From contig JAHQRK010000010.1 in NCBI GenBank assembly GCA_019828595.1, positions 1,550,001-1,614,000 on the forward strand: 64,000 nucleotides of DNA, written 5' to 3'. Shown here one piece after another: positions 20,479 through 30,238 of the stretch. The stretch is from Aphanomyces cochlioides (taxonomy: Eukaryota > Oomycota > Saprolegniomycetes > Saprolegniales > Verrucalvaceae). Within the stretch, counting starts at the first letter, position 1. Each line of letters opens with the position of its first letter. The notes beneath the pieces were generated by a model. That model was not told where the DNA came from, did no database searches, and saw nothing but the letters and a program-made list of their open reading frames with translations. A program made the position numbers and the translations under genes.

Positions 20479-20930
20479 AGCACCCGCGGCTTCCCACGGA
20501 CGTGGACCGTCCTATTTTAAGTGTGGGAGGAATCTCCGATTACGTTCCGCGGCGGACAGCCGCTTCTGTCGAACATTTCGCGTCGTCACGTGAATCATTG
20601 TTACTGCGCCAACGCGAGAATATCGCCAGTGCTCAAGCGAAACAGGCCCGTCAGGCCAACAAACACAACCGAGGAAATACAAATGTGTATTCGGTTAGCG
20701 ACCTAGTCCACGTGCATCGGTCGGTCGTGAAAGGACCTCGCGGCCCTTCGAAGCTTCGCTGCCCTTGGTTGGGGCCATTCCCTATTCGAAAAGTTATTAG
20801 TCCAGTGGACTACGAGCTCGAACTGCCCGATGACTGGGACATCCATCCCGTCATCTACACGGGCAAGCTCAAGAGACACATACCTCAGGACGCAATTACC
20901 CCTTCTTCAGTTCCTCGAACGGAACATAGT
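20388..20930 (+). pseudogene. Gypsy-2 integrase C-terminal part, in a shifted frame
   Basis: Continues the integrase after a frameshift: VANSVFCYNTSVHASTGFTP, an AKQARQANKHNRG region, VYSVSDLVHVHRSVVKGPRG, LRCPWLGPFPIRKVI and a C-terminal YELELPDDWDIHPVIYTGKL. This is the GPY/F-type module common in Ty3/gypsy integrases. Beyond about 20930 the same frame stays open to 21464, but its composition (Ser/Arg-rich) reflects the antisense gene on the other strand. Confidence 0.75.
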
Positions 20931-22309
20931 CCTGTCGGATCTTCGAGTAGAGCGCTTGGAGATGCGCGTCCACACGATCTCTCTCCTTCGCGAGACGCTC
21001 AACAAGTAGCTCGAGCTCCGAGCTCTTCTTGTAAAAACACTCGCGATGAAGATCCATCGCGCGGGCCCAGTTCTTCAAGCCCTCGGCGGTCGCCGCGTGT
21101 TGCTCGCAGAGCTTCGACATCTTCTCAAAGCGCGATTGCAAGTCGCGACGTTTCTCGCGCTCAGTCTGGAGCTCGTCTTGAAGGTCCTGAAGTCGACCTT
21201 CAAACTCCTGTTCGGAGTGACCAAGTTGGTGTCAGCTCCGCAACTTCATCACGCAGCTGGTACAGATCTTCGTCCAGCGCATATCGCGGGCGGTCCCGAC
21301 TTGGACTACGCCCCGTCAGCTCCGCAACTTCATCACGCAGCTGGTACAGATCTTCGTCCAGCGCATATCGCGGGCGGTCCCGACTTGGACTACGCCCCGC
21401 CTCTCGGCGCGAACGTTTCGCCTCAGGTTCGGTCGAGCAAGAGCGAAAACGAGGGGCGCGATGACGGCGCGCGGATTGTCGCGCAGCGCTGGGGCCAGCA
21501 CGGCCGCGAGTATCGCCTCCTGGCGCGAAATTCGGTGGCGGCTCCTACGAACACATGGGTGAGAGAAACGGACCTTGGTCCAGACTCACATAGACTACTC
21601 TTAGCTTTTGGTACGCGACAGTGATCGCTCCGACGGTCTCGGCAGCGAGGCGTACCTTCCCCAGCCCATGGCGCTCGCGCGAAAAATTAACAACACGCTC
21701 TTGGAACTTAGCGTAGTTGTGGGGCCACGTCGTGGTGTCGAGCGTAATGCGCGCCAGCATTCGGTTGGCCCAGATGGCCACGTACTCAAATTTAGTTTCG
21801 TCCCGCAAGGGAGAAACAGGAACAAACGCGCGCATACCACCAAAGCGGCGCAGGTCTTGTCGGATCGAAGTCCATTCGGTCATATCGACGATGACGGGAT
21901 TGCAGGTTTCCCACAACGTGACTGCAAAGGCAACCCCCGCCGCAAAATCACTTTTAGAATCGCCGCGCAGGCGAGAAGGCAATTGCGCCAACAAATCTCG
22001 AAACTTGCCCGGATCGGGCGTGCCACTGCGAGAGGCTGTGAAGCCTGGCATTTGATCAAAGGTCAGATCGCATCCTGTGTCGGATGCCTGATACCGTGCG
22101 TGAACACCACCGCCAAGTCGAGTTTGGCCCTCACGGATCCAAAGGTTCTCGAGGTACTTGGCGCGCCCCTGCGCCGGCGCTGTGCTCTGCTCGCGACTGC
22201 CCAGATCGGGCGATGGCGGCGTGTACTCGTTATCGACCTCTTCGTCGGCGTGCATTTTCGAAAATGTTCCTGATTGGCTCAGCGAGAGCCAATGTGGTAG
22301 TTGGAACAC
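20896..22309 (-). pseudogene. Antisense open frame of Gypsy-2 (coiled-coil protein), with one stop and one frameshift
   Basis: On the minus strand a frame runs from ATG 22309 (MFQLPHWLSLSQ) through acidic EEVDNEYTPPSPDLGS, QGRAKYLENLWIREGQT, FAVTLWETCNPVIVDMTEW, RQDLRRFGGMRAFVPVS and FEYVAIWANRMLARITLD to a single TAG at 21545. It continues in the same frame (EPPPNFAPGG, Arg-rich) into a 28-residue unit present twice (RYALDEDLYQLRDEVAEL). After a one-base shift near 21230 comes a coiled coil (RLQDLQDELQTE, SELELLVERLAKERDRVD) ending FEELKKG at 20896. The whole would be about 470 residues. It is unlike any Gag, Pol or Env segment I know. Antisense ORFs between pol and the 3' LTR are known in some plant Ty3/gypsy elements, with no settled function. 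Confidence 0.65.
21231..21398. repeat. 84-bp tandem duplication inside the antisense frame
   Basis: The unit starting GTCAGCTCCGCAACTTCATC at 21231 is repeated from 21315 with no visible change. The period of 84 is divisible by 3, so the antisense protein gains one 28-residue copy without loss of frame. Confidence 0.9.
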
Positions 22310-22405
22310 ACCAGTCCCAGTTCAGACGGGACTGTGAAGGGATTACCCCCAGCAAGGGAGGTATCTCTGCAAAGCTTATGGGCTTTCGCCCTAAGTGTGG
22401 GAGGA

Positions 22406-22668
22406 TGTAACCGTGCCACGTCTGGCAGGTACATAAGATGAGGGCGCGGTCTAGGCATTGACCTGGCGCCCTGCAGTAGCGGTTCCCCGCGCTCTGCTGT
22501 GTGAACGACTGGCCTTGGGAGGCCACAAAAGTTGAAGCTCCTAGCGAGGCTGTGCGATAGCCAACGAGAAGCAAGACAGGAATGAGACTTAGGTTGCTTT
22601 AACTTTGATTCACTCTTACACTTCAGTCGCAGTTCACACGCGCCTGACATCCTCTGCGCCCGGTTACA
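22406..22668 (+). repeat. Gypsy-2 3' LTR (263 bp)
   Basis: Partner of 16624-16886, with TSD GCACT after it at 22669-22673 and a purine-rich tract immediately before it. Confidence 0.96.
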
Positions 22669-23841
22669 GCACTGGTCGTCGGCCCATATCAGTACTGACT
22701 CGAGTAACCGCTGCTTTACGGGTTTTAGCCTACGGCAAATCTGGTGACAGTTTGGATGAGTATATTCGAGCAAGCAAAGACACAATACGATCATCCCTTG
22801 CAACTTTCTGCCGTCAGTGTATAACAATGTACTCTAGCCAATATCTGCGCAAGCCAACCCCAAGCGACTTGATAGCAATTTACATCTCCAATGCAGCAGT
22901 TGGGTTTCCTGGATTGATTGGGTCAATTGATTGTACCCACATTGCATGGAAGAATTGTAAGAAAGCTGAGCAGGGTCAGCACAGATGTAAAGATAAAACA
23001 ACCACCTTGATCCTAGAAGCTGTTGCAACATCAGACCTCTGGATTTGGCATGCTTTCTTTGGTGTACCTGGATCTTGCAATGATATCAACGTCCTCGACC
23101 AGTCATGTATCCTCGATAGCATTGCGTTCAGTGGTAGCGTCCAAAACAACGTGCTGTATAGATTGAATGGTAAGCCACGTCGACATGGATATTACCTCGG
23201 AGACTGTACATACCCTGATTGGGAGTCCTTTGCAACTCCAATTTCCATGGCAAAAGGGAGCAAAGAAGTAAATTACAACAAATACCAAAAGTCCAGACGA
23301 AAAGACATCGAACGAGCGTTCGGTGTATTGAAATCCAAATTCCAAATTCTTTCATCACCAATTCGTGCCCACTCAAAGCATTACTCAAATTGTGTTCACG
23401 TGCATCATTCTCCATAATATTGTTATCGAGTCCAATCAACGCGCAATCGCTCCCGGGTCTCCAAATACGATAGCTTATGAAGTTCCTCGTGGCCTTCCAA
23501 GTCTAGCGTCCGAGATTTCTGTTGGAATGTCACGTGTTGCCTCTAGACAACGTGCTGCTGATTTACGTCATGATCTTATTCAGCACCTTTGGAAGCATCA
23601 ATCGAGAATGAAGCACAAGTTTGATTCAAATATGTCTATATAGGATTCCTGTAAAGTTAGTTTTGCCCTACACTAATGTTGATTCATTTTAGGTTGCATG
23701 GTCTTCATCACTGGACGATGTGTCGTTGTGTGAAAGACTTGAGCGTTCAAGAGCTTATTGGATTTCAGCAACAATATCTCCACGCTCATCTGCAGCACAA
23801 TAGCGGAGCATCATTCGATAACGCATGATATTGTTCTTGTC

Positions 23842-24429
23842 CTAGAGTGCTTTGGCGATTCGGTCCAATCTCTTGACTTCTCGTTCATGAAGATCTCTAC
23901 TTTGTTGAGCGAGTTTTGCTTTCTTTTGTCCACTATGCTCGTTTGAGGTTTTGTCTGATGCTGCTGCATCATCTCCAAGCATTCGTTTTGGATCGGGAGA
24001 GGTTGTGAACTTTGAGCATGTTTGCAGAATTGTCCAGCAGTGAAGCAGTTCAAATGGACGAGGGTAGCGCTCGTTGTACACCCGGCAAGCTGTCGATATT
24101 ATTTCCTCGGGAGAGGTTCCACTGCGCATGTTGCGTCAAGCCTGACTGTACACCAACGAATTTGCTTACGTCGTGACGAATGGCACTCTATCGATTCCTG
24201 AGTGCTTTTCGGGATCTTGGTGGGCGATTAAACGAGCAGAAGACATCATACACTTCATCCCAAAAGGAACTTGAAGGTTGATCGGCCCCTTGAACTGCAT
24301 TCTGAGATGCTCTAACCCAAGCAGAGCACAGCGCGCGATCATCCTCTTCACACCACTTTGATCATTGTGCCATGGTGTGCAAATGTTGGAATGCGGTCGG
24401 GACAACGTTGATTTTGACATACGGTTCAA
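23842..24429 (-). pseudogene. H1 Myb/SANT-like accessory gene, frameshifted with one stop
   Basis: The minus strand from ATG 24429 (SKSTLSRPHSNICTPWHND) shifts frame into KWCEEDDRALCSAWVRASQN, SSFWDEVYDVFCSFNRPPRS, a TAG, then RHDVSKFVGVQSGL and finally 24129-23842 (SPEEIISTACRVYNERYPRP, FELLHCWTILQ, a C-terminal helix DLHEREVKRLDRIAKAL). This is the Myb-like plus NAM-associated-like layout of Harbinger accessory proteins. It faces the H1 transposase; the two stops are 199 bp apart. Confidence 0.7.
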
Positions 24430-24532
24430 CCAAGCATATTATTCAATTTGAGGTGCCTCGTCCCCATATTTGGTCGCCATGGGAACGATGGAGTGGCGGT
24501 TGGGGATGCGGACATCAAAATGTACCCGTCTT

Positions 24533-24742
24533 TGTAGCGATCCTGAGCCACCGGTTTGGCTCAGGACTTCGGCTGAATGCTGTAACGCAGTTTACGACTT
24601 AGAAAACTAGAAACGCCCCTCAACACCAACCAAAGCGATGTGACAATAGGATGTGGCTTAAAGTTACAAGGATGTGCTAGATTAGAGTTAAGTTGAGATC
24701 TAATTCATTCTACAATTTCCCTTCTCTGCCTAGTTTGCTACA
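24533..24742 (+). repeat. Gypsy-3 5' LTR (210 bp)
   Basis: TGTAGCGATCCTGAGCCACC to GTTTGCTACA. It contains an inverted repeat near its start (CTGAGCC...GGCTCAG). It differs from the 3' LTR by a CGT insertion near its middle and a few bases near the end. Confidence 0.95.
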
Positions 24743-24762
24743 TTTGGTAGCACTTCTTGGTT
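24743..24762 (+). promoter_or_regulatory. Gypsy-3 primer-binding site
   Basis: TTTGGTAGCACTTCTTGGTT follows the LTR. The TGGTAGCACT core equals that of Gypsy-2 and suits initiator-Met tRNA priming. The rest of 24763-25005 is a pyrimidine-rich leader without a gene. Confidence 0.6.
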
Positions 24763-25005
24763 GCCTTTACCTTTTCCCCTCTGTCCCTGGGTGTCCCTCG
24801 CTATCCCTGTCCCTCAACCTTGTTTGCCAAGGTATTTCAACTGTCTTCTCGAAGCGGTTGTGTGGTCATTTTACTCGACATCACAGTATTTCTCCACGAG
24901 TGGGTCCGCGTTGTTAGTCTCTTTTGAGCAGAATCGCCACTCGACTGAAGGAGTAAAGTACTAGTCTTGTGAATAATCCATACACAGTCTAAGAGTGATC
25001 TATAG

Positions 25006-25239
25006 ATGCCTAGAAGCAACAATCGCGTTTCAAGCGTACACCAATTAGCGGCTGCCGAATCTATCGCGGATTTGTTCTCGACTCCCAGCGAAGCGATCAA
25101 GTTGCGTGCTGACATCTACCGACTCTGCTCGTTCCAAAGCGTGGTCATCAAGAAACTGCGTGCCCTAATCCCTGAAGCAAAAAACTCCGACGCGCACAAC
25201 GTACTGCAAGCTCTTACGGATAACCTTATCCGTCTCTGA
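25006..25239 (+). CDS. Short leader ORF upstream of Gypsy-3 gag
   Basis: A 77-residue frame, MPRSNNRVSSVHQLAAAES ... ALTDNLIRL, in the untranslated leader between the LTR and gag. It is mostly helical (SEAIKLRADIYRLCSFQSVV). It is followed by an A-rich stretch (25330-25485) leading to the gag ATG. It could be a separate small protein, an upstream ORF affecting gag translation, or chance. I do not recognise it. Confidence 0.35.
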   Translation: MPRSNNRVSSVHQLAAAESIADLFSTPSEAIKLRADIYRLCSFQSVVIKKLRALIPEAKNSDAHNVLQALTDNLIRL

Positions 25240-25485
25240 TCAGTGGGACCCTCGACCGCGACATCATCAATTACCGCGCAGCCCGCCTCAAGAAGAAAGC
25301 AGCCAATCAAAATCAAGAAAAAGCGAAATCCAAGTCGAAGACGAAGAAAAGTAAAAAAATAGAAAAAGAATAGCTTAGTCTTTTTAAGAAAACAAAAAGA
25401 CAGCAAAAAAAAAGAAAATAGAACAAAGTTAGAAAAAGAATTCAAAACAAAACACTTTCAAGAAAAATAATGTCAGAAAAAAAAG

Positions 25486-28400
25486 ATGGTAGAATTAGAG
25501 CAATTATTTGCAACAATGTTAGAAACAATTCATAGATTAGAGAAAAATTTGGAAGAAGTCTCCAAGACACAATCCCTTCAAGTTGAAGTCCAAAAAGAAA
25601 GCAACAAGCGACATGAAGAAAGTCGACGTGGTCAAGAATACAAAGTTGAAGGCCTTACAATGCCGAAGTATCACGGAAGAATGGACGAAAGCATAAGTCT
25701 ATACATACATCAAGTAAACACATATTTCAAGGCGAAAAACATCGACCCTAAACTGAATCAAGAGACGCATACAAGATGCATTGCCATGGTCGTAGCCAAC
25801 TTTCGGGGCTTAGCAGCAGCCTGGTATCAAGACCGCCTACGTACAAGTGGCGAACCACCAAAAACACTCCTCGAACTCGAAGAAGAACTCCGATATGAAT
25901 TCGAGCCCGATGACTTACAAGACCGCATCCGCGACCAACTCTACGAGTTGAAGCAAGCTAACTGCGCCAATTTAATGGACTATGTCGGCAAGTTCCGCCG
26001 TATTTGCACTCAAGTCCAAGACATGACCGAGCGCGACAAGATATCCTTTTTCCAACGCGGCCTACGAACAAGAACAAGAGAAGAAGTTCAATATAGAAGA
26101 TGTGAATCAGTAACCGAAGCCATTCAAGTAGCTCTAGACTTTGAGCGAGCGCATAGTTTCACTCTCGGAAACAATGGAAGAGACTCCCGCCACCAGCAAC
26201 GCCGTGACCAACACCACAAACCACGATTCCAACGCAATCACCAAGGCAATGACCAGCGACAACGACCAAACAATCAAGACTCAAGACATTTTTCTTCTTT
26301 CCGTCAACCGCAGCCAGAGCGTGACGAATATGACATGGAAGTCGATAACGCGCAAATGAATCGAAACTCTCAGCGTGGTCCTCGAACCTGCTACAAGTGC
26401 GGCCGAGTAGGCCATCTAGCCAATGTCTGCAGAAGCTCTCAACGGTTTCACCAGAACAACCAAAACAACAATTTCCGCCGTTCAAACCACAACAACAGTG
26501 CAGTAACTTTCTCTGGAACACAATCATCTCGTCCAACTAACCGACAACACAATGTTCAAGTTCAAGAAGCCGAAGACAGCGATGAAGAAGAAGAAATTGA
26601 AGTGATCAACACGCACGTTGCTCAAAGCAAGTACAAGGAAGTCCCAACGGAAAATCAACTGATGATTTCAGAAGGTCAACTGGATGGAAAGCCAGTAAAT
26701 ATTTTAATTGACAGCGGTGCTACAAACCTTTTGTGCCGTCCTGGCCGCTGTGACCAAGTCATTCGGGAAAAAGAAGCCATCATTGAAGGATTTGACGGAC
26801 AAAACTCTGGCGTAAAACGAGTAAATGAAGCTGAAGGCTCTCTCGTTCTCGAAGGAATGTCTTTTTCCAACTTACCGTTTACGGAATGGGATCTGGGTGC
26901 GAAGAAATTTGACGTGATTTTGGGACAACCATGGTTCCATCGCTTTAATCCCATTGTGGATTGGAGAAATCACAAGATTTTATCGATCAATGGAAGTGTA
27001 GTCAAGGAAGGAAGCGACAACTCAAGCGACGGATGGATTCTCAAGATTACGACAGTCAAGGAAGTTCAAGAAAACCTTCACCCTGCCATCAAAACACTCC
27101 TAACAAAGTATAAAGATGTGTTTCCTAAAGAACTTCCCGACGCACTGGTTTCAAAACGGGGAATTGAATTCGATTTGACCATGCGTCCAGATGCCAAGCC
27201 ACAATATCGACCACCTTTTCGTCTATCTCAAGTCGAGCAAGCATCTCTGGACAAGTTCATCAGCGAACTTGAAAGAAAAGGCTGGATTCAATTGTCTAAC
27301 AGCGACTGGGTTTCGAATATCTTTGGAGTCCCCAAGAAAGATGAAAACGGCCAAATGAAGTCAAGAAGCGAATGGCTGAGAACAGCGACTCCCGACACTC
27401 CAATACGTTGGGTTCTTGACTATCGATATGTCAACTCGCAAACGGTGATCCCAAAGATCCCTTTGCCAAACATCGAAGACTTATTTGATCGCATGCATGG
27501 AAGCAAAGTCTTTACGAAGATCGACTTAGCGTCTGGATATCACCAAATGCTTGTTGAACCAAAAGCAAGAAAATACACAGCCTTTCGTACTCATCGAGAA
27601 GTCTATGAATGGGTTGTTGCTCCCATGGGAATGGCCGGAATGCCAGGAATTTGGTCCCGACTTATGCGTCGCCTCTTCGATAAATTCCCCTTTGCCGTTG
27701 TATACATGGATGATATCTGTGTTTTCTCTAAGTCAATCGACGACCACATCCATCACCTTCAAGCAATTTGCGATGTTTTACGAGCTGAAAAGTTGTACGC
27801 TCGTCCGTCTAAGTGTGCCTTTGCCCTCGACTCAGTCGATTTTCTCGGCCACACAATTTCCAAAGACGGCTTACACGTTGACAAGTCAAAAGTTCGTGCA
27901 ATCGAACAATGGGCTGAACCTAAGTGCACTAAAGACTTAGTGAGTTTCATCGGATTTGCGAGCTTTTACAGAAAGTTTATTCCGAAGTTTTCGGACATTG
28001 TCCGCCCTTTAAGTGAATTGATGAAGCCAAAAACGCCGTGGTCATGGACTGAAGATCAGCGACAAGCCTTTTTAACGATCAAGATTGCACTTCAACAAGC
28101 TCCAGTTTTACAACTGCCCAACTACGACAAGCCTTTCATCGTAACAACTGATGCCTCAGGATACTGTTGTGGAGCAGTTCTATCCCAGTTGGATAAGGAC
28201 AGCAATGATCGACCGATCGCATTTTTGTCTAAGCGACTTGGCCCTCATGAAGTCCAGTGGCCTGCTCATGAAAAAGAACTCTACGCGATCAAGCTTGCAC
28301 TCGGCAAGTGGCGTCACTACCTTCATGGTACTCGATTCGACATTTACACGGACAACTCCACGTGTAAATGGTTCATGGAAACTCCTATTCTCACGCCTAA

Positions 28401-29313
28401 GTTGACTCGATGGCTCGACTTTTTCAGTGCGTTTGACTTTGTGTTGCATCATCGGCCTGGCAAACTTAATGTCGTTGCCGATGCGCTTTCGCGACCTCCA
28501 CGAGATGCCTCCCACTTTGCGACGATGATTTCTGTTCATAATTGCGGAATCCGTTGTGCAAACGCCGCTCTACGACTAGATGCCTTGCAAACTCCACCTG
28601 ACTTATCCCGTTTCCCCTCACGTGAACTTACCAAGCTCGTTGGAACTCCATTTTTGGGGGAGGATCTGTCAAGTCAAAAATGTGCTTCCACTCCGCAACG
28701 ACTTGTAATCAATCATTCAAGACAAATTTCGTATTCAACAGTCGAAATGGATCAAGACACGAAAGAGCGATACATTAAAGCTTACAAGAAAGACATCTCT
28801 GTTGCTATACAAGACAAATATGTTCAAAAAGATGACTTGTACTTCCTTCGTTCGAAAGATCAAGTATGGAGACTTTATGTTCCCAATGATGTTATCCTGC
28901 GCGCTGAAGTTATTTCTCAAGCTCATGACTCAAGCATTGCTGCGCATCCCGGAACAAGACGAACATTGCTAAGTATTTCTCAATGGTATTACTGGGATAC
29001 TCTCTTGGAAGATGTCAAACTTTATGTTGCAACTTGTGAAACTTGCAGTCGATACAAGACAAATAGTCTTCGTGCCAATGGCAAAATGATTCCGATTCAA
29101 GCCCCTAACGAATGCTGGCATACTATTTCAGCAGACTGGATCACTGGACTACCTCTATCCAAGTCGTGCGATGCTATCTTAGTTGTTGTTGACAAATTGT
29201 CAAAAAGAGCTAAGTACATTCCAACTCAAACAAATGCCGATGCTCCGCAAACCGCTAAGTTGTTTTTCGATCATGTTGTTCGCCACCATGGCTTACCACG
29301 TGATCATCAGTGA
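25486..29313 (+). CDS. Gypsy-3 Gag-Pol polyprotein (Gag, protease, RT, RNase H, integrase N-terminal part)
   Basis: A single 1275-residue frame. Gag: an N-terminal coiled coil (ETIHRLEKNLEEVSKTQ), a retrotransposon Gag domain (YIHQVNTYFKAKNID, AAWYQDRLRTSGEPPK) and a zinc knuckle CYKCGRVGHLANVC from residue 302. Protease: ILIDSGATNLLC with Asp at 409. RT: YMDDICVFS with Tyr at 740. RNase H: TDASGYCCGAVLSQLD, HEKELYAIKLALGKWRHYL, IYTDNSTCKWF. Integrase: CETCSRYKTN and SADWITGLPLSKSCDAILVV with the first catalytic Asp. It runs off frame just after HHGLPRD at 29290-29313. Gag and Pol are fused in one frame, as in many fungal and plant chromoviruses. Confidence 0.95.
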   Translation: MVELEQLFATMLETIHRLEKNLEEVSKTQSLQVEVQKESNKRHEESRRGQEYKVEGLTMPKYHGRMDESISLYIHQVNTYFKAKNIDPKLNQETHTRCIAMVVANFRGLAAAWYQDRLRTSGEPPKTLLELEEELRYEFEPDDLQDRIRDQLYELKQANCANLMDYVGKFRRICTQVQDMTERDKISFFQRGLRTRTREEVQYRRCESVTEAIQVALDFERAHSFTLGNNGRDSRHQQRRDQHHKPRFQRNHQGNDQRQRPNNQDSRHFSSFRQPQPERDEYDMEVDNAQMNRNSQRGPRTCYKCGRVGHLANVCRSSQRFHQNNQNNNFRRSNHNNSAVTFSGTQSSRPTNRQHNVQVQEAEDSDEEEEIEVINTHVAQSKYKEVPTENQLMISEGQLDGKPVNILIDSGATNLLCRPGRCDQVIREKEAIIEGFDGQNSGVKRVNEAEGSLVLEGMSFSNLPFTEWDLGAKKFDVILGQPWFHRFNPIVDWRNHKILSINGSVVKEGSDNSSDGWILKITTVKEVQENLHPAIKTLLTKYKDVFPKELPDALVSKRGIEFDLTMRPDAKPQYRPPFRLSQVEQASLDKFISELERKGWIQLSNSDWVSNIFGVPKKDENGQMKSRSEWLRTATPDTPIRWVLDYRYVNSQTVIPKIPLPNIEDLFDRMHGSKVFTKIDLASGYHQMLVEPKARKYTAFRTHREVYEWVVAPMGMAGMPGIWSRLMRRLFDKFPFAVVYMDDICVFSKSIDDHIHHLQAICDVLRAEKLYARPSKCAFALDSVDFLGHTISKDGLHVDKSKVRAIEQWAEPKCTKDLVSFIGFASFYRKFIPKFSDIVRPLSELMKPKTPWSWTEDQRQAFLTIKIALQQAPVLQLPNYDKPFIVTTDASGYCCGAVLSQLDKDSNDRPIAFLSKRLGPHEVQWPAHEKELYAIKLALGKWRHYLHGTRFDIYTDNSTCKWFMETPILTPKLTRWLDFFSAFDFVLHHRPGKLNVVADALSRPPRDASHFATMISVHNCGIRCANAALRLDALQTPPDLSRFPSRELTKLVGTPFLGEDLSSQKCASTPQRLVINHSRQISYSTVEMDQDTKERYIKAYKKDISVAIQDKYVQKDDLYFLRSKDQVWRLYVPNDVILRAEVISQAHDSSIAAHPGTRRTLLSISQWYYWDTLLEDVKLYVATCETCSRYKTNSLRANGKMIPIQAPNECWHTISADWITGLPLSKSCDAILVVVDKLSKRAKYIPTQTNADAPQTAKLFFDHVVRHHGLPRDHQ

Positions 29314-30238
29314 TCGAGACCCAAAATTTACAAGTAATTTCTGGAAGTCCCTCATGCAAATCATGAATATCAAGCAAGCCATGACAACTGCGGGTCGTGC
29401 TCAAGCTGATGGAGCAACTGAACGCCAAAATCGAACACTAGAAGATGCTCTACGTTGCCAAGTGTCCTATCTTGGAGAAGATTGGGTTGACCATTTACCC
29501 ACGATAGAGTATGCTCACCAAGGACTTGTTCAGTCGTCAACTGGCATCACTCCATTTCAAATCGACACTGGAAGAACTCTGCGAAACCCTGTAATAGATA
29601 GTATAATGCCTCCAAATGACTTTGCCAAAAACTTCTCTGAAGAACGACAAGAGATATTGAAGATTGCCCAAGAAAATTTGAAGAAGGCTCAAGCAAGACA
29701 AAAGGCATTCTATGACAAGAAGCGCTCAAACATAACTTTCAAAGTTGGAGATCAAGTTCTCCTTGCAACCCGCGATTTGCCCTTGAAGCATGCACAACAA
29801 TTAGATCGCAATGGGCGTCCAAAGCTAGTTTCCCGATTCATCGGCCCCTTTGAAGTCATTGAAGAAATCAATGAAAATGCAATGCGCCTAAAGTTGCCTC
29901 GATCAATGTCAAGACTCCATGATGTTTTCAATGTCGACCGCCTGAAACACTATCAACCCAACGATCCCAAATTTGCAAGTCGACCGATTCCCAAGGCAAC
30001 ACCCGTCATACTCGATGACTCAACTGGTGAAGAACTCTTCATCGTCGAACGCCTCTTGAAGCAGAGACAATTCAATCGCAAGCTCGAATATCTCATCAAG
30101 TGGCATGGCCAACCTGAAAGCGAAGCAACATGGGAACTCGCAAAGAACATCAAGCACGTCGTTCATTTCAAGCAGCTAGTTCAAGACCTCCAGCGCCGTC
30201 TTTCCCGACGACAGCCGGACGTCACGGGGAGGATGTAG
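29183..30238 (+). CDS. Gypsy-3 integrase C-terminal half and chromodomain (frameshifted from Gag-Pol)
   Basis: The shifted frame gives VIISDRDPKFTSNFW (second Asp), AQADGATERQNRTLEDALRC (Glu), YAHQGLVQSSTGITPFQI, VGDQVLLATRDLPLK, LVSRFIGPFEVIEEI (GPY/F module) and a chromodomain, ELFIVERLLKQR, EYLIKWHGQPESEATWE. The chromodomain places the element with chromoviruses, where it targets integration through histone marks. The frame change lies within about 35 nt near 29290 and is probably a simple indel, not programmed frameshifting, because it splits the catalytic core. Confidence 0.93.
   Translation: MLLTNCQKELSTFQLKQMPMLRKPLSCFSIMLFATMAYHVIISDRDPKFTSNFWKSLMQIMNIKQAMTTAGRAQADGATERQNRTLEDALRCQVSYLGEDWVDHLPTIEYAHQGLVQSSTGITPFQIDTGRTLRNPVIDSIMPPNDFAKNFSEERQEILKIAQENLKKAQARQKAFYDKKRSNITFKVGDQVLLATRDLPLKHAQQLDRNGRPKLVSRFIGPFEVIEEINENAMRLKLPRSMSRLHDVFNVDRLKHYQPNDPKFASRPIPKATPVILDDSTGEELFIVERLLKQRQFNRKLEYLIKWHGQPESEATWELAKNIKHVVHFKQLVQDLQRRLSRRQPDVTGRM

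Larger units (their letters stand above)
16624..22668 (+). mobile_element. Gypsy-2: Ty3/gypsy LTR retrotransposon, plus orientation, with an antisense gene
   Basis: The 6045-bp element has 263-bp LTRs (TGTAACCG...GGTTACA) at both ends and TSD GCACT at 16619-16623 and 22669-22673. The primer-binding site just inside the 5' LTR reads TGGTAGCACT (16889 on), fitting an initiator-Met tRNA end. The purine tract GTGTGGGAGGA precedes the 3' LTR. It holds gag, pol, and a downstream antisense open frame. Internal deletions in gag/protease and in integrase make this copy defective. Confidence 0.95.
15680..23643 (+). pseudogene. H1 PIF/Harbinger transposase, split by two insertions and frameshifted
   Basis: Exon part 1 (15680-15849) is acidic (DDYDDEDDEILTAILAIVRS). 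Part 2 (16408-16618) reads NGRRYIERCREDGDAAIIKD, ENPVFSDDSFETRFRMPK. Part 3 (22674-23643) reads LRVLAYGKSGDSLDEYIRAS, GFPGLIGSIDCTHIAWKN (first catalytic Asp), WHAFFGVPGSCNDINVLDQS, YYLGDCTYPDW (second Asp) and DIERAFGVLKSKF (Glu). After about 23380 the frame shifts to ITQIVFTCIILHNIVIE and a C-terminal LIQHLWKHQ. This is the plant-transposon-protein (PF04827-like) branch of PIF/Harbinger nucleases. Removing the 555-bp insert and one TAA joins parts 1 and 2 in frame. A TGA near 16577 and the frameshift near 23380 are separate damage. Confidence 0.85.

Noticed and set aside
20930..21464. Ser/Arg-rich C-terminal extension of Gypsy-2 integrase
   Set aside because: The plus-strand frame after the GPY/F module is open but low in complexity. 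The minus strand gives a more protein-like coiled coil, so I treat this as the shadow of the antisense frame.
29280..29320. Programmed frameshifting in Gypsy-3 Pol
   Set aside because: The break is in the middle of the integrase core, where no functional shift is expected. A simple indel is more likely.
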